Part shown: positions 10,154 to 23,700 of the stretch, piece after piece
How positions within the stretch are numbered: position 1 is the first letter of the stretch
How the letters are laid out: each line of letters opens with the position of its first letter
NCBI RefSeq assembly: GCF_021018805.1
Contig: NC_086249.1
Location: 80,936,472 to 81,000,471 of the forward strand
Length of the DNA stretch: 64,000 nucleotides
Direction: 5' to 3'
Source: Prinia subflava
Lineage: Eukaryota > Chordata > Aves > Passeriformes > Cisticolidae
The notes under the pieces: generated by a model
The model's input: the letters and a program-made list of their open reading frames with translations, nothing else
What the model was told of the DNA's origin: nothing
Database searches by the model: none
Made by a program: the position numbers and the translations under genes

Positions 10154-11659
10154 ATGGCGGAGCCGGCGGAGCTGCAGCAGGAGTCAGTGGTGCGGTTCCT
10201 GGCGGAGCGGGGCGGGCGGGCGCGCAACGCGGAGCTGCTGGAGCATTTCCGGGACTGGCTGAACCCCGCGGAGCCCTCCCGCCGCGCCGCCGCCCGGCAC
10301 CGCTTCAAGGAGCTGGTCAACGCAGTGGCCACCGTGCGCCAAGAGCCCGGCACCGGCGTCAAGTACGTGCACCTCCGCCGCCGGTACTGCGAGCCCCTCG
10401 CCGCCGCCCCCTTGACCACCGGGGAGCAGGAGCCGGCGGCGGAGAGCAGCGCGAAGCAGCCGAGCCCGCCGCCCTCCCCACGGGCAGGCGCTGAGGAGAC
10501 GCCGCCGGCAACAGGCGAGGATGCCGGCAGCCGCCCGCAGCCCCCGGGGCAGCGGGGCGAGCCGCCCCGGCCGTGCCCGGCGGTGGCTGGAGGCCAGCGG
10601 AGGGGCTCCCGCCGGGGGCCGCCACCCAGGCGCGGCGAAGGCGGCGGTAGCAGCGAGGAGACCGTGATAGCGGCGGGCCCGGGGCGGCCCCCGGCGGCGG
10701 ACGAGGCGGGGGCGGCGGAGGGAGCCTCCGGGGCGGCGGCCCAGGGCGGTGGCCGGCGGAGCCTGCGGGAGGCGGCGCGGGGCAGCTCCCCTCAGCTGAA
10801 GCGCGGCGCCCTCCCCGGCGGGGGCCGCGGCCGCGACTCGGACAGCGCCTCGGTGGCCTCGTCCTCCGCCGAGGAGGAGGGGAGCACCACCGGCTCCGTG
10901 GCACTGGACCCCTTGGAGCACGCCTGGATGCTGTCGGCCTCGGACGGGCGGTGGGAGAGCCTGGAGGGGCTGTTGAGCTGCGAGCCGGCGCTGCTCTGCA
11001 AGCGGGACTTCATCACCGGCTTCACAGTGCTGCACTGGGCCGCCAAGCACGGGCGGCAGGAGCTGCTGGCCACGCTGGTCAACTTCGCCCGGCGGCACGG
11101 GCTGCCCGTGGACATCAACGCCCGCACGAGCGGCGGGCACACGGCGCTGCACATCGCCGCCATGCACGGCCACGCCGAGGTCGTGAAGCTGCTGGTGGGA
11201 GCCTACGACGCCGACGTGGACATCCGCGACTACAGCGGGCGTAAGGCTGCGCACTACCTGCACCAGGGCACCTCGGGGGACATGCGGAGCCTTGTGGGGG
11301 CCCTTGAGGAGGAGGAGGAGGAGGAAGAAGGGAATGCTGGCAATGGGAGCGGGCGCTGGAGGCTCTCCAAGGTGTTGCCGTCTAATCTCATGAACTACCG
11401 GCTCTCCCACCACCATCACGGCACTGGGGAGGAAGCTGAAGGTACGGATGGGGCAGCGGTGCTAGGCAAAGGCAAGGAGATGACCAGGAAAGCCTCTGGC
11501 AGCGGGCGGATGAAACCTCGGCTTAATAAGATCCGCTTCAGGACTCAGATCATCCACAACACGCCCTCCTTTCGTGGTGACACTGAGGAGGAAGAACATG
11601 AGGAGAAATCCCTGAAATCGTCGTTCAAACTCAGGCCGAAGTCCAACGTGTTTGGATAA
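10154..11659 (+). CDS. SOWAHC: SOWAHC, ankyrin-repeat SOWAH-family protein, single exon
   Basis: This is an intact 501-codon, intronless gene. Residues about 10-78 form the SOWAH N-terminal domain: a helical winged-helix-like segment (SVVRFLAERGG ... HFRDWL ... RHRFKELVNAVATV ... KYVHLRRRY). Residues 85-250 are a low-complexity linker rich in Pro, Gly, Ala, Arg and Ser. Residues about 252-370 hold two clear ankyrin repeats, with GFTVLHWAAKHG at 289-300 and GGHTALHIAAMHGHAEVV at 327-344. An acidic run lies at 385-392 and four His at 419-422. The C-terminus is a conserved basic tail (MKPRLNKIRFRTQI ... FKLRPKSNVFG). The ATG at 10,154 has a good context and directly precedes the family N-terminus. 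Family members A-D share this layout; C is chosen from the head-to-head SEPTIN10 neighbour and the single exon. The molecular role is poorly known, and ankyrin repeats suggest protein binding. Confidence 0.92.
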   Translation: MAEPAELQQESVVRFLAERGGRARNAELLEHFRDWLNPAEPSRRAAARHRFKELVNAVATVRQEPGTGVKYVHLRRRYCEPLAAAPLTTGEQEPAAESSAKQPSPPPSPRAGAEETPPATGEDAGSRPQPPGQRGEPPRPCPAVAGGQRRGSRRGPPPRRGEGGGSSEETVIAAGPGRPPAADEAGAAEGASGAAAQGGGRRSLREAARGSSPQLKRGALPGGGRGRDSDSASVASSSAEEEGSTTGSVALDPLEHAWMLSASDGRWESLEGLLSCEPALLCKRDFITGFTVLHWAAKHGRQELLATLVNFARRHGLPVDINARTSGGHTALHIAAMHGHAEVVKLLVGAYDADVDIRDYSGRKAAHYLHQGTSGDMRSLVGALEEEEEEEEGNAGNGSGRWRLSKVLPSNLMNYRLSHHHHGTGEEAEGTDGAAVLGKGKEMTRKASGSGRMKPRLNKIRFRTQIIHNTPSFRGDTEEEEHEEKSLKSSFKLRPKSNVFG

Positions 11660-14600
11660 GGCCAGGGAGCAGGAGGTCTGGGAGGTGGATGCACGGACCA
11701 AAGTGCCCTCAGGTGTAGCACAGAAGGTGAGGCAGGTACGAGTGGGTGCTCATCTACACTCATGGACTCTGGCCAGAAGGGTCCTGAGTTTCTTGCTTTA
11801 ACTCCCAGTTCGGTGTGGTCAGTGAGGCCAGCAGGTCACCAGGGCTCTGGGAGCAGCTGCTTCAGCCGGGCCCTCAGTGCTGAAATGGGAGGCAGTGGGT
11901 GGGTTGAGAAACACTGGGGTGTTTAAAAGCTGTGCTCCTTTCTCTCTAAAAGCAGGCTTTGGGATGGTAAATCTGTGTTAGTGGATCTACTAGGATTAGT
12001 GAAGTGAGTGGGGGAAAGAAAAGTGCAAATGCTTTACCCTTACATTATCAACTGGTACTATAAACTATCGGCAAACAACTTGCTGTGTCAGAAGAACACC
12101 TCAGTAATATACAAGTATACCTTAAGTTTCTCTTTAACAGCAATACCACCTGGTACAGTGTGGAGTTGGGTACACAAAATGAGATGGTAGAGAATGGTTT
12201 CCTGTCAGAATCCAAGCTTCAATCCATCAAAGAGTTGAGCCTGTGTTGACTTTATGCATTGAAATTTGCTTGATTTGACATCATGAATATATTATTTAAA
12301 AAAATCCATTGCACTGCAAGCAATGAATAAAGTTAACCATGTGCAGAAGTCTTTGCTGTCTGAGGTACTACTGAGCTTGCTTATCACTGTTGGAATACTA
12401 ATACAAGGTAATAGAGGCAAAGAGTTTTTATATATATTTGGTATCTTATGTTTTGTCTTAGGCAAAGCAATTTTATTTTAATCACTGTGAATTCTCAAGT
12501 GCCAGACCTAGCGCAGTTCCAGTTATTGAGTCTGGTCAGTTCTTGTTAATGTTCTTTGTGTAACTCACTGCATTTAAAATCAGAAAATTGTGTTATAATG
12601 TGTGACCTGTGAAAGTGTTCTCTTTTAGAATAAAGGAGCACAGACACCATTGCATGAAACCTTCATGAAACTCTAATATGGTTCTCTAATATGTGGTAGC
12701 TACAGGTCTGTGTTCACTAGTAACTTGTGTGCCAATCCCTTCAACTGACACTGCAGAAATAGAGAAAAAATAAAAGAGGAAGAAGAAAAAAACAAGGAAG
12801 GTGTGTGAATTCACGCAGAGGGTGAAAAAGTAGAACTCCAAAACTCTCTCCCTGCTTATCATTCTGAATGAAGCAGCATAATTACGTATTCTAGTTAATG
12901 GTAGCAGTGGTGTTTGAGTTCTTTTAAACCAATATTTCTAGAGAAGTGATAGCCAAGGCTTTGAACTGTTGTTTGACAATCTGGTAAGTCTTAATCTGAT
13001 TGACGAGCCTATCCGTCTGCTAAAGCTTTCGGAAACCTTGAATCTTGTTTGTCTGCTTTAAAGGTAGCAGTTCCAGTGGAATCTAGGAGGCATATTTATG
13101 TCCATATTCAGCTTTCCTTAAGAGCTGAGGTATTCAGCTGACCCTGGATCCTCAGTGCTACTCAGTGTAGCAGCTCATCTGTGTTTAGTTGTTAAAGTAT
13201 GGCCAGTTTCAATGCAGCATCTGTCAAAGCATGTTTCGAGTTGGCTTCCTTAAGATGCATGTGCGTGCCTGGCCTGTAACTAACCAAAAGTAGATAGGCT
13301 TTGACATGTTAAAATCCAAATTCGAGACGCGGATTAAATGCATGCCACAAGCTGTAGAACACCTCACGGGAAAACTGCTGCTGGGAGTGTGCACTTTTGA
13401 GGTAACAGCTCTGTGGCTGTTGCTAGTGACTTACATTTCTTGTATCAACGTGAAGGAAGTGCTACTGAAGCATTGGCATCAGACTTTCCATGCAGATAAA
13501 CAACCAGCTTCTGCATTTCATGTGTCAAAACCTAATAAATGACAGTGTTTGCACAGGCATGCAAGTGACACTTGACTATTTCTGGAAAAGGCTGTGTTAA
13601 AAATAATATAGAACCTCTGCATAGGTGCTGGTCATTACTTCTGTGCAAAAAGACTAGAAATTATAGAGGTTCACCTTTAGTTTACAGTTTATAAGCTATA
13701 ATGTTACAGATTTCATGTGCCTTCATTTTGGGTTGGTTGCCACAAATGCAATGGATAAAATCAGCTTGCAAAACTTTGTCTTTATGACTGTGGGATGGGA
13801 CCAGAAATTTTCCCTCAGTTGTTCTTGTTTAAACTGTACACCTGTACAGTGAGGAGTCTGAAACAGGGGGGATTAATCATACACGCTATGATGTAGAGCT
13901 AATTCTGTTGTAACAGAAAAGATAATTAAATGCCTACGTCTTAAACATTTGTCTGCAAGATAAATAGGTTTTAGATTTCTATAGGAAGGAATTTTCTGAC
14001 TGAACACTTAAAACATAAATATTCTTTGGTATGGGCACATCTGAATTGGGCACATACTCCATGCAACTACTGATGTCCAAACCTTATTACAGTTGTTTTC
14101 TGCTTTGAGAGTTTATAGTTCTTCCATATAGGCTGTTGGGTGAAATGTTTCTCTCTTCACATGCAAGTAGCAAAGAATTGCACAGAAATACTGAGTCTTA
14201 GACAGCTGTTGGGTTCTAGGGAAATAATTTGAGGGTTTCAAATAGAGCATATGTTGGATTTTAAGAGACTAACTGGAATATAATGTTACACAATACAGTA
14301 GAACTTTTCAAATTATTAAGGGAACTTGAAAAATGATGAAAAGATGCCTCATTTATAACTCATTATTTGAAGTATCAAAGTAAAATTGCTAGTCCACTGA
14401 TAATGTTTAGCTGTCAGTTAATGAAATGTCATGGTAATGGTCCAAAGGTCTTTGCAAGGTGGGATGCAACAGAGCAAATATCTCTTTTGGTGTTTGAGAT
14501 ATACTAAAGAATGGCTGCATAACCACTCGTGTCTGTCTGCGCTATGGGAATAAAGCACTTTGATTTCACATTATGACTTGTCACATTCCACATGGTTACT

Positions 14601-15030
14601 TTTTATAACATGAGCTGAAACTTAATGGAGTTTTTTTGAGGTTGGAAAGACTTGATGCCCTATTTCAGTATATTTGCAGTCTAAAGGTGTGCTTGAGTAA
14701 AATATTTTGGATACTTTACCCAGAAGGATGTGACTGAAATAAAGTTGTATGGTACAGAAAACTGGAGCACTTACTGGTATCTTTTAAATGGTACGCCTGA
14801 AGTTACTGAATGTGTTCGTTCACTTTTTATGATGGTCTGTAAGGCAGCAAGACTGTAATGTAACATGTGGTATCTTTTTTTGTACTTTATGTTCGATAAA
14901 TTTTAGAGGCCTGGAAGCCTCTGTTGGGTTTTATTAATACACTTTTTGTGGTTGTCCCTCTGAATGGTTATGAGTTAAGAATCTGTAAGCTTTAGTTTTA
15001 TGAAATAAAAAGAGCTCATGAATGCTCTGA
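11660..15030 (+). other. SOWAHC: SOWAHC 3' UTR region with several poly(A) signals
   Basis: No coding frame follows the stop. AATAAA hexamers occur at 12,326, 13,534, 14,549, 14,738 and 15,004, several with T/GT-rich sequence after them. A long AT-rich 3' UTR with alternative ends fits the family, but the used site cannot be chosen from sequence. The right boundary is the last strong hexamer plus about 25 bases. Confidence 0.55.
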
Positions 15031-18000
15031 ATTGTCTCCTGTATACTACATACTTAGAGGCATATTGGCTGTTAAAACTATCTACTGGTTTGTGTTGGAT
15101 TTTTTTTTTCATTATTATTTAATATCTATAATTTTTAGGATGTTTGATGCTGTCTAGCACTTAAGCAGTAAGACACAGAAAAAATACAGTAGAGTTTTTT
15201 GCAAGACTAACATTTTTCTTTGCCAGCTACTTTCTAATAACTCATGTCAAAGTAAATGAAGACACAACAATTTTCGTTGTAGACAAATATGTCTAAATAA
15301 GGGCCTGGGAGAGTGGCATTGCTTTACGTAAAATAGCATCCTGACCTTACTTCTGTGCAGCTTAATATCTCTGACTCTGGAAAGACTAATACTAGTTTTA
15401 GTCACTGTGTAAAGGTCAACACCTAATTAAAAGAGGTTTAGGATTAAGGTATTTTGTAATGTGTCTTAACTACAGCTGGTGGCTACTGTAAAGGGAAGTG
15501 TCATCACCAAGATAGACTGGGATTTTGGTGTATCTAAAATTTTTTTGAAGCTGTTGCCTTACCAGAAGATATTTTAAAACCTCATATGGCCAGTAGCTCC
15601 TAACAGACATACAGATTTATGCTTAAACTTAAAGAAAGTCTCAGCTGTTACCATGCTGGTGGATCAGGATGCATGCAGCTCCAAGCCAAGCAACCCTAAA
15701 TCATCAGTATGGTGACACAAGTGAGAGAAGAAGGGAGGAGGAAGTGTTCTTGGAAACTTAGGAGAGAGCAGAGGCCTGTGAAAGTAGCCGAGGTTATGGG
15801 GGAAGTGAAGGACTTGGTAGAAGAGCAGTCTCCGTGGGGTTTGCTGATCATGTGATGGCTTGACTAGTTCTTTAGAAAATTGTATCTAAACATCTCTCCT
15901 ACAGAGTAATAGTTGACAGAGATGGCTTGCTGAGAACTCTTAACATAAATTAATGTCTGATGCTAAGTATTTTAGTTGGCCCTCTTACCAACATTTCTTT
16001 GTGTGACTAGTACTGTTTGCAAAAGCACAAACAACTCTTGTGTCCAGTGTAGCTACAGCTGTTGCTGCACAGTCCTGGTACATCAGAATAGCCCAGCTTA
16101 ACTTCAGGCTTCTCACTGGAAGAGAAGCTATTCAGCATTGCATTGCTAACTTATTTTTCCATTACCTAGACAGGAGGGCTAAGGAGATTACAGTCCTGAC
16201 TCAATACACCTTGGGTTATATGGAACGCATATGAACCTGAAGGCAGCGGGCTAAACTCAGAGACTTCATCCAGAAAAAAAAGTTGTTGAGTTAGACATTT
16301 TGTTTCCTTGTTGGCAAGGAAGAAAAAAGTATATACTTTCATTTTTTCATGTCCTCATCTGAGTATGCAAAGAGGAAGAAGTCTGAGATTAATAGAAGGT
16401 ATTGGGAGAGGGACTAGCTTTTTAGTTTGTGCTAAACTCTGAGCAGTTTGACAGAAAAAAATGAAACATGCTTTTGAATTCCTAGTTTTGTTATAATGAA
16501 ACATCATTTTACAGCTGTTCCACAATTTATCTTCTATGATTTTTCAGTTCAGCCAAATTTAGTGTTGACGTGTCCTAATGTGCACTTATTGGAAAAACTG
16601 AGCCAACCTAAGCGGGTTTATGTCTGCTTTTAATAAAACTGTGTTACAAGTTAGGTAATTCATCTGCTGTGGTAAAACCTTAAAGAAACCATATTCTGAG
16701 TCTTACAAGGAATGAAGCTGCTAGTGGTGCGTGAGATGCCCTTAGAGCAGGTAACACTCAGGTCAAGGTGCAAAAGCATCCCGTGTTCTTTCAACTAGAC
16801 CAGCCATGCCGAATGAACCATTGTGGTGTAGTTAGGTGCATCTGCCCTCCTGCACAGACAGCTGTGAACTCTCCCCTCCCCTGGATCACATTAATTTAAC
16901 CTGCCCTTGTTTCATTGAGAGGCGTTTGGCAAACCCACAGTGGGACTGATGAGAATGATGGAACTGAACAGATCCGTGGCCATGCATGGCTCTGCATCAG
17001 TGCAGACTGAAGCTGACTGCTGTGAGTCTAAAGCAGAAAGCCTGTAGAATGAATCCCTGCATCTCTGTAGACTTTGTAAACCTAATCTCAAATGCTACTA
17101 ACTACCAGAATAATTCAGTCATGTGGGCTGTATCTGGGCACTTCCTCAGTACTTCTTTGCTGAAGCCAGAAGCCTTTCACTTTTTCTGGCTGGCTGTTGG
17201 GCTCTCCCATTTATTTCACTTTGCAGTTCTTTAAGAGTGCCTGAGAAACTGGTAGCAGGGTGGGCATAAATAACAGATGTCTGTTTTTAAAGCTGGGTGG
17301 GGTGATGGTTGTTTGGGTGGAGTGGTCGACTATACCGGAACGGGGGGGTAGGTCCTTTTAAAGAAGAGATAAAGTATGTCTGCAATATATGTTGAGGCAC
17401 AGAAATCCCTTGGGACATTTCATACTAAAGAGGTGCTGTCCCTTTTAGTGTTTTAAATACAGAAAGACAAAGTTAACTGTGCAGACTGTTTAGATTTCTC
17501 CGTTCACTGGGCATACACTTGCACAGTATAAAGCATCCAAGTACCAAAAAACATGTTTGTAACACTTGAATATATAAGAACATCTATATTTACTATTTCT
17601 TTTCCTTGTTACCTGCAGCATAGTATCTTACTATAGATACATCTTATGGGAATGACTGTGACAGTTTGGGACAGTATAATTAAAGGAATGTAGGTAAGTC
17701 CTGCTGGTTCAGCTGCTTCCCACAGCAGGACCATTAGCTGCCAACCTCACACTTGTCTTCTGCATCTTGAAACGTCCCCTTCTGTCACAGCTGGGCTGGG
17801 TGGAACAGACTGTGGGTGTCATAGCTGCCACCCCTGCAGTCTGCAGCTGCCCCGTGTGGGCTCCAGCCCTGGTAAGTCTGAGGCCTTTTGAGGCTGCTGG
17901 CAGTTCATCCTTGGCTGGGGATGGAAGCAGAGATGCTACATCATTTCATTTACCTGGGACATTTACACAGGTATGACACTTTCACATGTGAATAATGACA

Positions 18001-20742
18001 TGAACTGAACTATGGGTGAAACTGGAGGGCTGAGAAGACTTTTGGTGTTAAATGGTGCCAAGTACCTCATATAGCTGACATAGCTAATGAACAGTCTGTT
18101 ATTAATCCCTAGCTACTGACAGAAATAAGTTAGATCAACACTAAACAGTAGCTACAGGAAACCAAAGAGTTGCTGCAAGGTTATTATATCTGTTCATAAG
18201 ATACATCATTGTACTTGAAGATATCTCATTAAGGATTTTTTGTTTTTGCAAAATGAGTTAATTGTGTCATGGGTAAGAGCTTGCAGCACTACATCCCCCG
18301 TATGTCTTTTATGGGCTATATAGTATGTCACTGACAGCTGTCAGCATGCCTGGCAATATTAGGCTTTTGGGTATTAATTTTAAATTTTCTCAACTTTGAA
18401 AGTCTGCTTCAAGTTCCTGCAGTAATCTCAACTTCCTTGTAGCCAAATTTTTGTTTCTGGGATAACTAAAGTGCTGGGCAGTTATTGAACTTGTGTATGC
18501 AAGGGAAATGTGGTAGTGGCCTTTATCCAGTGTTTTCATTTGTGGGGCTTAAACAAAAGGAGAACACAAATCTTTTCCTGGATCTGGAGTAAATTTATCT
18601 GAAGCAATATTTGCAAATAGGTAAACATTAAGCAGAGACTTCTGCTGTATGCACTGAAGGACTGCTTTTTTCTCTCTGGTATATCAGTTGTACAGAACTG
18701 ATTGTTATTATTTTTTACATCATTGCGAAGTTTATGATTTAGATCAGAACAGGTAACAAATCAGAGAATTCTAAATAAAGTGTGGTTCCTTCTAGACTGG
18801 AACTTTGGCTAAAAACAAAGCAACTTGTTTTCCACTAGGTAGCAAAGTCCTGCTGTGAAAAAGTCTCCTGATGGTGCTTGGCAATGCGCAGAGCTCTTCT
18901 GTACTTACCCTCTTCTTTCCCAGCTACTTTCCGTGCATCCCCTTCTTTCTGTCTCTATTTTTCAGTGGCTTGAATTCTATAAGTACTGATTAATAGAGCT
19001 ATAAAGCTCAGAAAAGGGGGATGCTTCAAATAAAGAAATTTCTTTATTAAGAATTAAATGGAAAAACTAAACATAAGCTTTCCTTTTCCACTTGAAATTT
19101 TAGGTGTGGAAATATCAAAAATTGTTTTGATGATAAAGGTCTCCACATACATAATTTTAATTATAACAGAGGCAAAACTTAAAGTTGGTGGGCAAAGGTG
19201 GAAAAAGACCACAATTCCTCCTTCAGGTTTTACTGTTGTGTACCTTAGTCAACACTGTGAATCATACTCTGCTTTGAATTAGAAACACTGCACATGGTTC
19301 ACAGGATTTCCAATTATTATTTCATTAACCATGCCAAAAGTAGTATATTTTTCAATGGGTCCTTAATGGGGTATCTGGCTAACTGGGATGCCCACATCAT
19401 ACACATGAGCCCCTTTTGATCCCTGTGTGACTGAATCTAAATTCTGGAAAACTTTGCCTCACAGGATGCCTCACATCCTGTTGAAAGTAGAATACAGTAA
19501 CTTTATAGATGACTAACATTTTGAAAGTTCACTTTCCTACACACCCTTCAAACTGAAATGCCTGTTGTAAAGACAGTGGAAAAAAAAGCAATCCATCTCA
19601 AACATGCCAATAGACATAGTGAGAAAGAAGTACAGGGCAACAGCTCCTGTCTTTGTAGCTGTTGAATGATTTTAATATTCCACGTTCCACACTAGTGCTC
19701 TTCAGGGGGCCTTTTCTGGTTTAAATCCCTCTGACCTGTTATAGAAGTGGGTCAATAATGAAGAATTACCCACTCTCAGAATACTGCTTCTTCCCCAGTG
19801 TTCTTTTTGGAAAGGAATTGTTGCAACTGTTGTTTGCTCTTCTTGTTGCCATTGTGGCTTTTTTTTAGTGGTCCTTTGCAGGCTTAGGAAAGTTTTGTCT
19901 GCTTGTTTGACTTAAGATTGAATAAAACAACAGGGAAATTATACTGAAGAAGTGGAAATTGATTGATTGGGAGAGGAGGAAATGCATTAAGCTGTCAAAA
20001 CTTGTGCTGATGACATTGGCAGTCAGTATCCCATAATATCAGATATTTTCAAATACGGGAAAGGATATCAAGACTTACCTACAGTGTCTAGAATCTTTGT
20101 AGCCTGCTTAAATGGTGGCAGCCAGGCAGGATCATGCCTGCAAAATAGATCAAATGTATGCAGACACATACAAAAAAGAAAAGGCATAATGCTTTTGACT
20201 AGATGTTTTCCTACTTTTCCCTAGCACCTCACTATGACTTTCCTGGGAGCCAGTCAACTCGTTTCAAGATCTTCTAGAAAACATTTGACATTCATGAAAT
20301 TTCAAATAACACTGAAGGAGTATCATTAAAACTTCAAATCTTTATCCTTGAAACTTAGTTTCAAGGACGCAATTGCATTCAGGCTTAACTGATAAAATAT
20401 TCTTAGGAATGAACTTAAGCCCAGCCTAGTCAATGAATGTATGTGGAAATCAGCGTGTGACTGCAAGACTGGCTGCAAGGCTTTAGCTGACAATTGGCGT
20501 TTATATCCTGGCATGGATAGCTAACTGCCCTAATGATGAGTGCTACAGAAAACCTACTATGTGTGTCTAAGAAACTAATTGCTGAAAAAATACCTCTGTT
20601 GAAAAAATGGTTTTTGAAATTTTGTCTAATATTGCAGTGTAATTTTACCTATCTACCTGTTAGAATCAAATTAACCTTTATTTAATTAATGCTGCTCCCT
20701 GTAATCTGGTGTGGGTTTTTTTGTTGGTTTTTTTGTTTGGGT

Positions 20743-20744
<2 letters not shown>
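15031..20744. other. intergenic, no gene seen
   Basis: This is AT-rich, moderately CpG-poor sequence. Open frames are all short and without motifs. I see no recognisable mobile element, although old unlabelled ones cannot be excluded by eye. Confidence 0.6.

Positions 20745-20785
<41 letters not shown>
20745..20785. repeat. poly(T) run of about 41 bases
   Basis: This is a pure T homopolymer preceded by T-rich sequence (TTTTTTTGTTGG-type) from about 20,715. It may be the tail of a reverse-oriented retroposed copy or slippage expansion. No gene-like sequence is visible on its left, where a reverse-oriented retrocopy body would be to the right (20,786 onward) and is also not recognised. Confidence 0.9.
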
Positions 20786-20786
<1 letters not shown>

Positions 20787-23700
20787 TGGAGTGTGAAGAA
20801 AAAGAATCCAGTTGTTATTACAGGATCTTCAGGTTCCCATGTTTCATCAGAACAGCAGAATTTCCCTACCCATACAGAGCATCTGTAGATTCTCTGCAGA
20901 CACTATTAAACTGCTTCCAATAAGAATGGGAAATACTGCCTAAAATAGACCCAAAAATTAAAAGTCTGAGGAAATATGAGGCACACAAATACTGTATGAG
21001 TTGTCCAAGTTAACACAGGAAGACTGTGAATAAGAAGTACTGTATCCAAAAAAAACCCCTGTTTTGCCAAATTCTCATTAAATCTCAATCCTACAATCTT
21101 AAATATGGAATTTATGTGGGATTCAAATATTTCCTAATTTTAGAGTTTTTGACTAACATCTTTAAATAGTCACAGTTTCTTCACTCCCACGAATGATAAC
21201 TTTGCATTTGCTGGTTGTCTCCTTTTTTTTCCCTCCACCCTGTGGCTTGCACTGACAATGTGGCAATTCACAAATGAGTGGGTGACATAAAAATGTCACT
21301 GTTAATCCTCACTGGTATTGATGCAAAAGGTCTATTTATGTTTGCTGGCTGAATCCTGCATCTAACAGAAGGCATTTATTAGTCTGATGTTAGAATAATT
21401 GTTTCTTTAATGACATGTGATGTTATATGTGATTATGCACAGAAGCAGAAAAGACAGCTGATGGAATTACAGTGCAAATTACAGTCTCACAGGGAGATAA
21501 TAATAAAATCTTAGGGTTTTTTTGCTGACAATTGCTCTATATTACACTAATTTACATCCATTGCTTCTACTTCACTCCAGAACTATGATTAACTACGACT
21601 TCCTTATGTTTGACCTTAGCTACACTTTATTCATGTCAAGTGCAGGAATAAATTTGAGGCAGGTGTCTATCAGACAACTTGTATTTTATCAGCAGCAGTA
21701 TCAACATCTTGAATTGAGCAGGATCTACAGGACTGATATGGTCATCAAAGAGTTAAATTACTGTGTCAGTTACTCTTTTTAATCTTTCTAAAGTCAAAAG
21801 AGGGAATAAAGACTTTCTGAGGTGCTTTTAAGCCAACATAAATTGTTATGGTAATTATGCAATAGAGGGCCAGAGTTCTCCATGATTGGAATACCACAAA
21901 CTATGTCACAGCAAATTATGGCATTGCAGATCAATTGTTAGTCCACAGTTTACAGAGTAAATTCAAGAAGTTACTCCATCCAACTTTTCTTTCTTTCGTT
22001 ATGTTCTGGTAATTAGCTTCAAAAGAGCCACATTAATGTACAAGCCCTGTACCACTGTGTGAATAACCATCTGCTTCTCTGAGCTCTGCCACAGAATGCT
22101 CTGTGCCTCAGAGCTTAAGAACTGCTGCTCCAGGGTAAAAAGTGTTTCCTTGTTTTGGAAACACTAAAATAGTCAATAAGCAAGTTTGGTGTTTTGGAAC
22201 CCTGGCCATCTGAAAAGCTCTGAAGTAGCAAACCAGCACCTGAAGGTGTCTTTATGCACGTTTCTTGATCCTGTGGTTTGATGTTATACCTGTGCAGACC
22301 CACCTGGGCTTACACAGGAAAGACATTGATTCCCCCTGTTCCATGCCCATCCCACTCCCAGATATGTGCACCCACAGCCTCTTACAAGGGACCGTGGAGG
22401 GTGAGGTCCTTTAACCTGCTACCGAACCAAAAGCTGAGCTGCCATTGCCGTTGGAATGAACTATGGTCTCCCTGAGGACTTTAGTTCCACCTCAGGGTCA
22501 AAACCAGATGAACAAGGATTTTACAAAAGAACTTTTTGATTTGGACAGTGGGAAATACTTCAAAACCAAAAGCTACAAAGGGAGTTGCTTCTTGTTTTCT
22601 CAGAGGGACTTGGTTCATACTCATTTCCTCAAAAGATATTGGGAAGGTTGCGGGCAAGGGTATAGAGTCTGTTCTTTCAAGGGGGGCAGCAGACTGATAG
22701 ATCTTGTATGACTAGCTAAATTAAAGTAATTTTCTATGTAACTCTGCAATAATTCTCATTGGATCTCTGCTCGGATCTATTCCTTTTTCTTCTTCTAAGA
22801 GTTCTACAGATTTGTTTCCTCACCTCACATTACAGTGTAACCTGTTAGGCTCTCTATACAAATAGGTAATGGTGTTCACACCAGGGAGCTTCCAGGGGCA
22901 GAGGAATATAACACTTTGCAGCACACAATACTGCTCATCTGCAGCATTCTTTACAAACTATGCAGCAGTCATTAATGTGGAGGAAAAAAGAAAGGAACAA
23001 TGACAACCAGAAGAGATGACTTAAGAAGAAACCTAATGCCTCCCTAATTTCTACTCTGAGTGTTATATCAAGCTGCAGTTCTCCCATGCTTGGATTGTTA
23101 AAGAATGGGTACTTAAGCTCCAAACCCATTAAGCTACCTCTGCTCATGTAAGATTTAAAAGAAACAACGGCCAGAAAGCAACAATCAAAATTTGCACTGA
23201 ACTAACCAAGTCCTCCTTAACAAATCTTTGTGGGTTTGACCAAAAAAGAATGAAACCAGAAGTAGTCAGAAGTTTAAGAAAACAACATAATAACAGCTCC
23301 CTTTAAAATAATTGGGACAAACTCTAGCACAACTGGCTCCTGCTTTACTAGAAAAAGAATAATAACAATAACCTTCGGTCAATGATTCTTTTCCTGCCAG
23401 GGTTTCTAGATTGTTGTAGCCCCTAAATGCCAGCTTGAATTTAAGAACTTGATGATTTTTTTTTCATCACCATGGAAAGTATTCAATTTTTCAGCACTTT
23501 TGTATGCGTAACAGTTTTTCTGTGTTTGTTCTCTGACATTATATTCCATGAGTTTGGTACTTATAAAGGGTCAGAGCTGAAGCTAGTACTGCTCAGGAAG
23601 ACATTGTCATTCTGCAATTAAATAATTTATATCAAAATTTTCCAAGCTGGACATGGGGATTTCCTCATACTATTTAATGAAATATATGTGGCTAAACCTC

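Larger units (their letters stand above)
9540..11330. promoter_or_regulatory. CpG island: divergent SEPTIN10/SOWAHC promoter
   Basis: The stretch is very rich in G+C and in unsuppressed CpG compared with the AT-rich DNA on both sides. It covers the first SEPTIN10 exon, the 335 bp between the two start codons, and most of the SOWAHC coding exon. A GC box (GGGGCGGGC) sits at 9,952-9,960. I see no convincing TATA box. This is the usual look of a broad, shared housekeeping promoter. Transcription start sites cannot be placed from sequence alone. Confidence 0.85.

Noticed and set aside
10184..11419. 411-codon minus-strand open frame
   Set aside because: It is antisense to SOWAHC in a very GC-rich CpG island where stops are rare. 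It has no domain, and the plus-strand protein is clearly the real gene.
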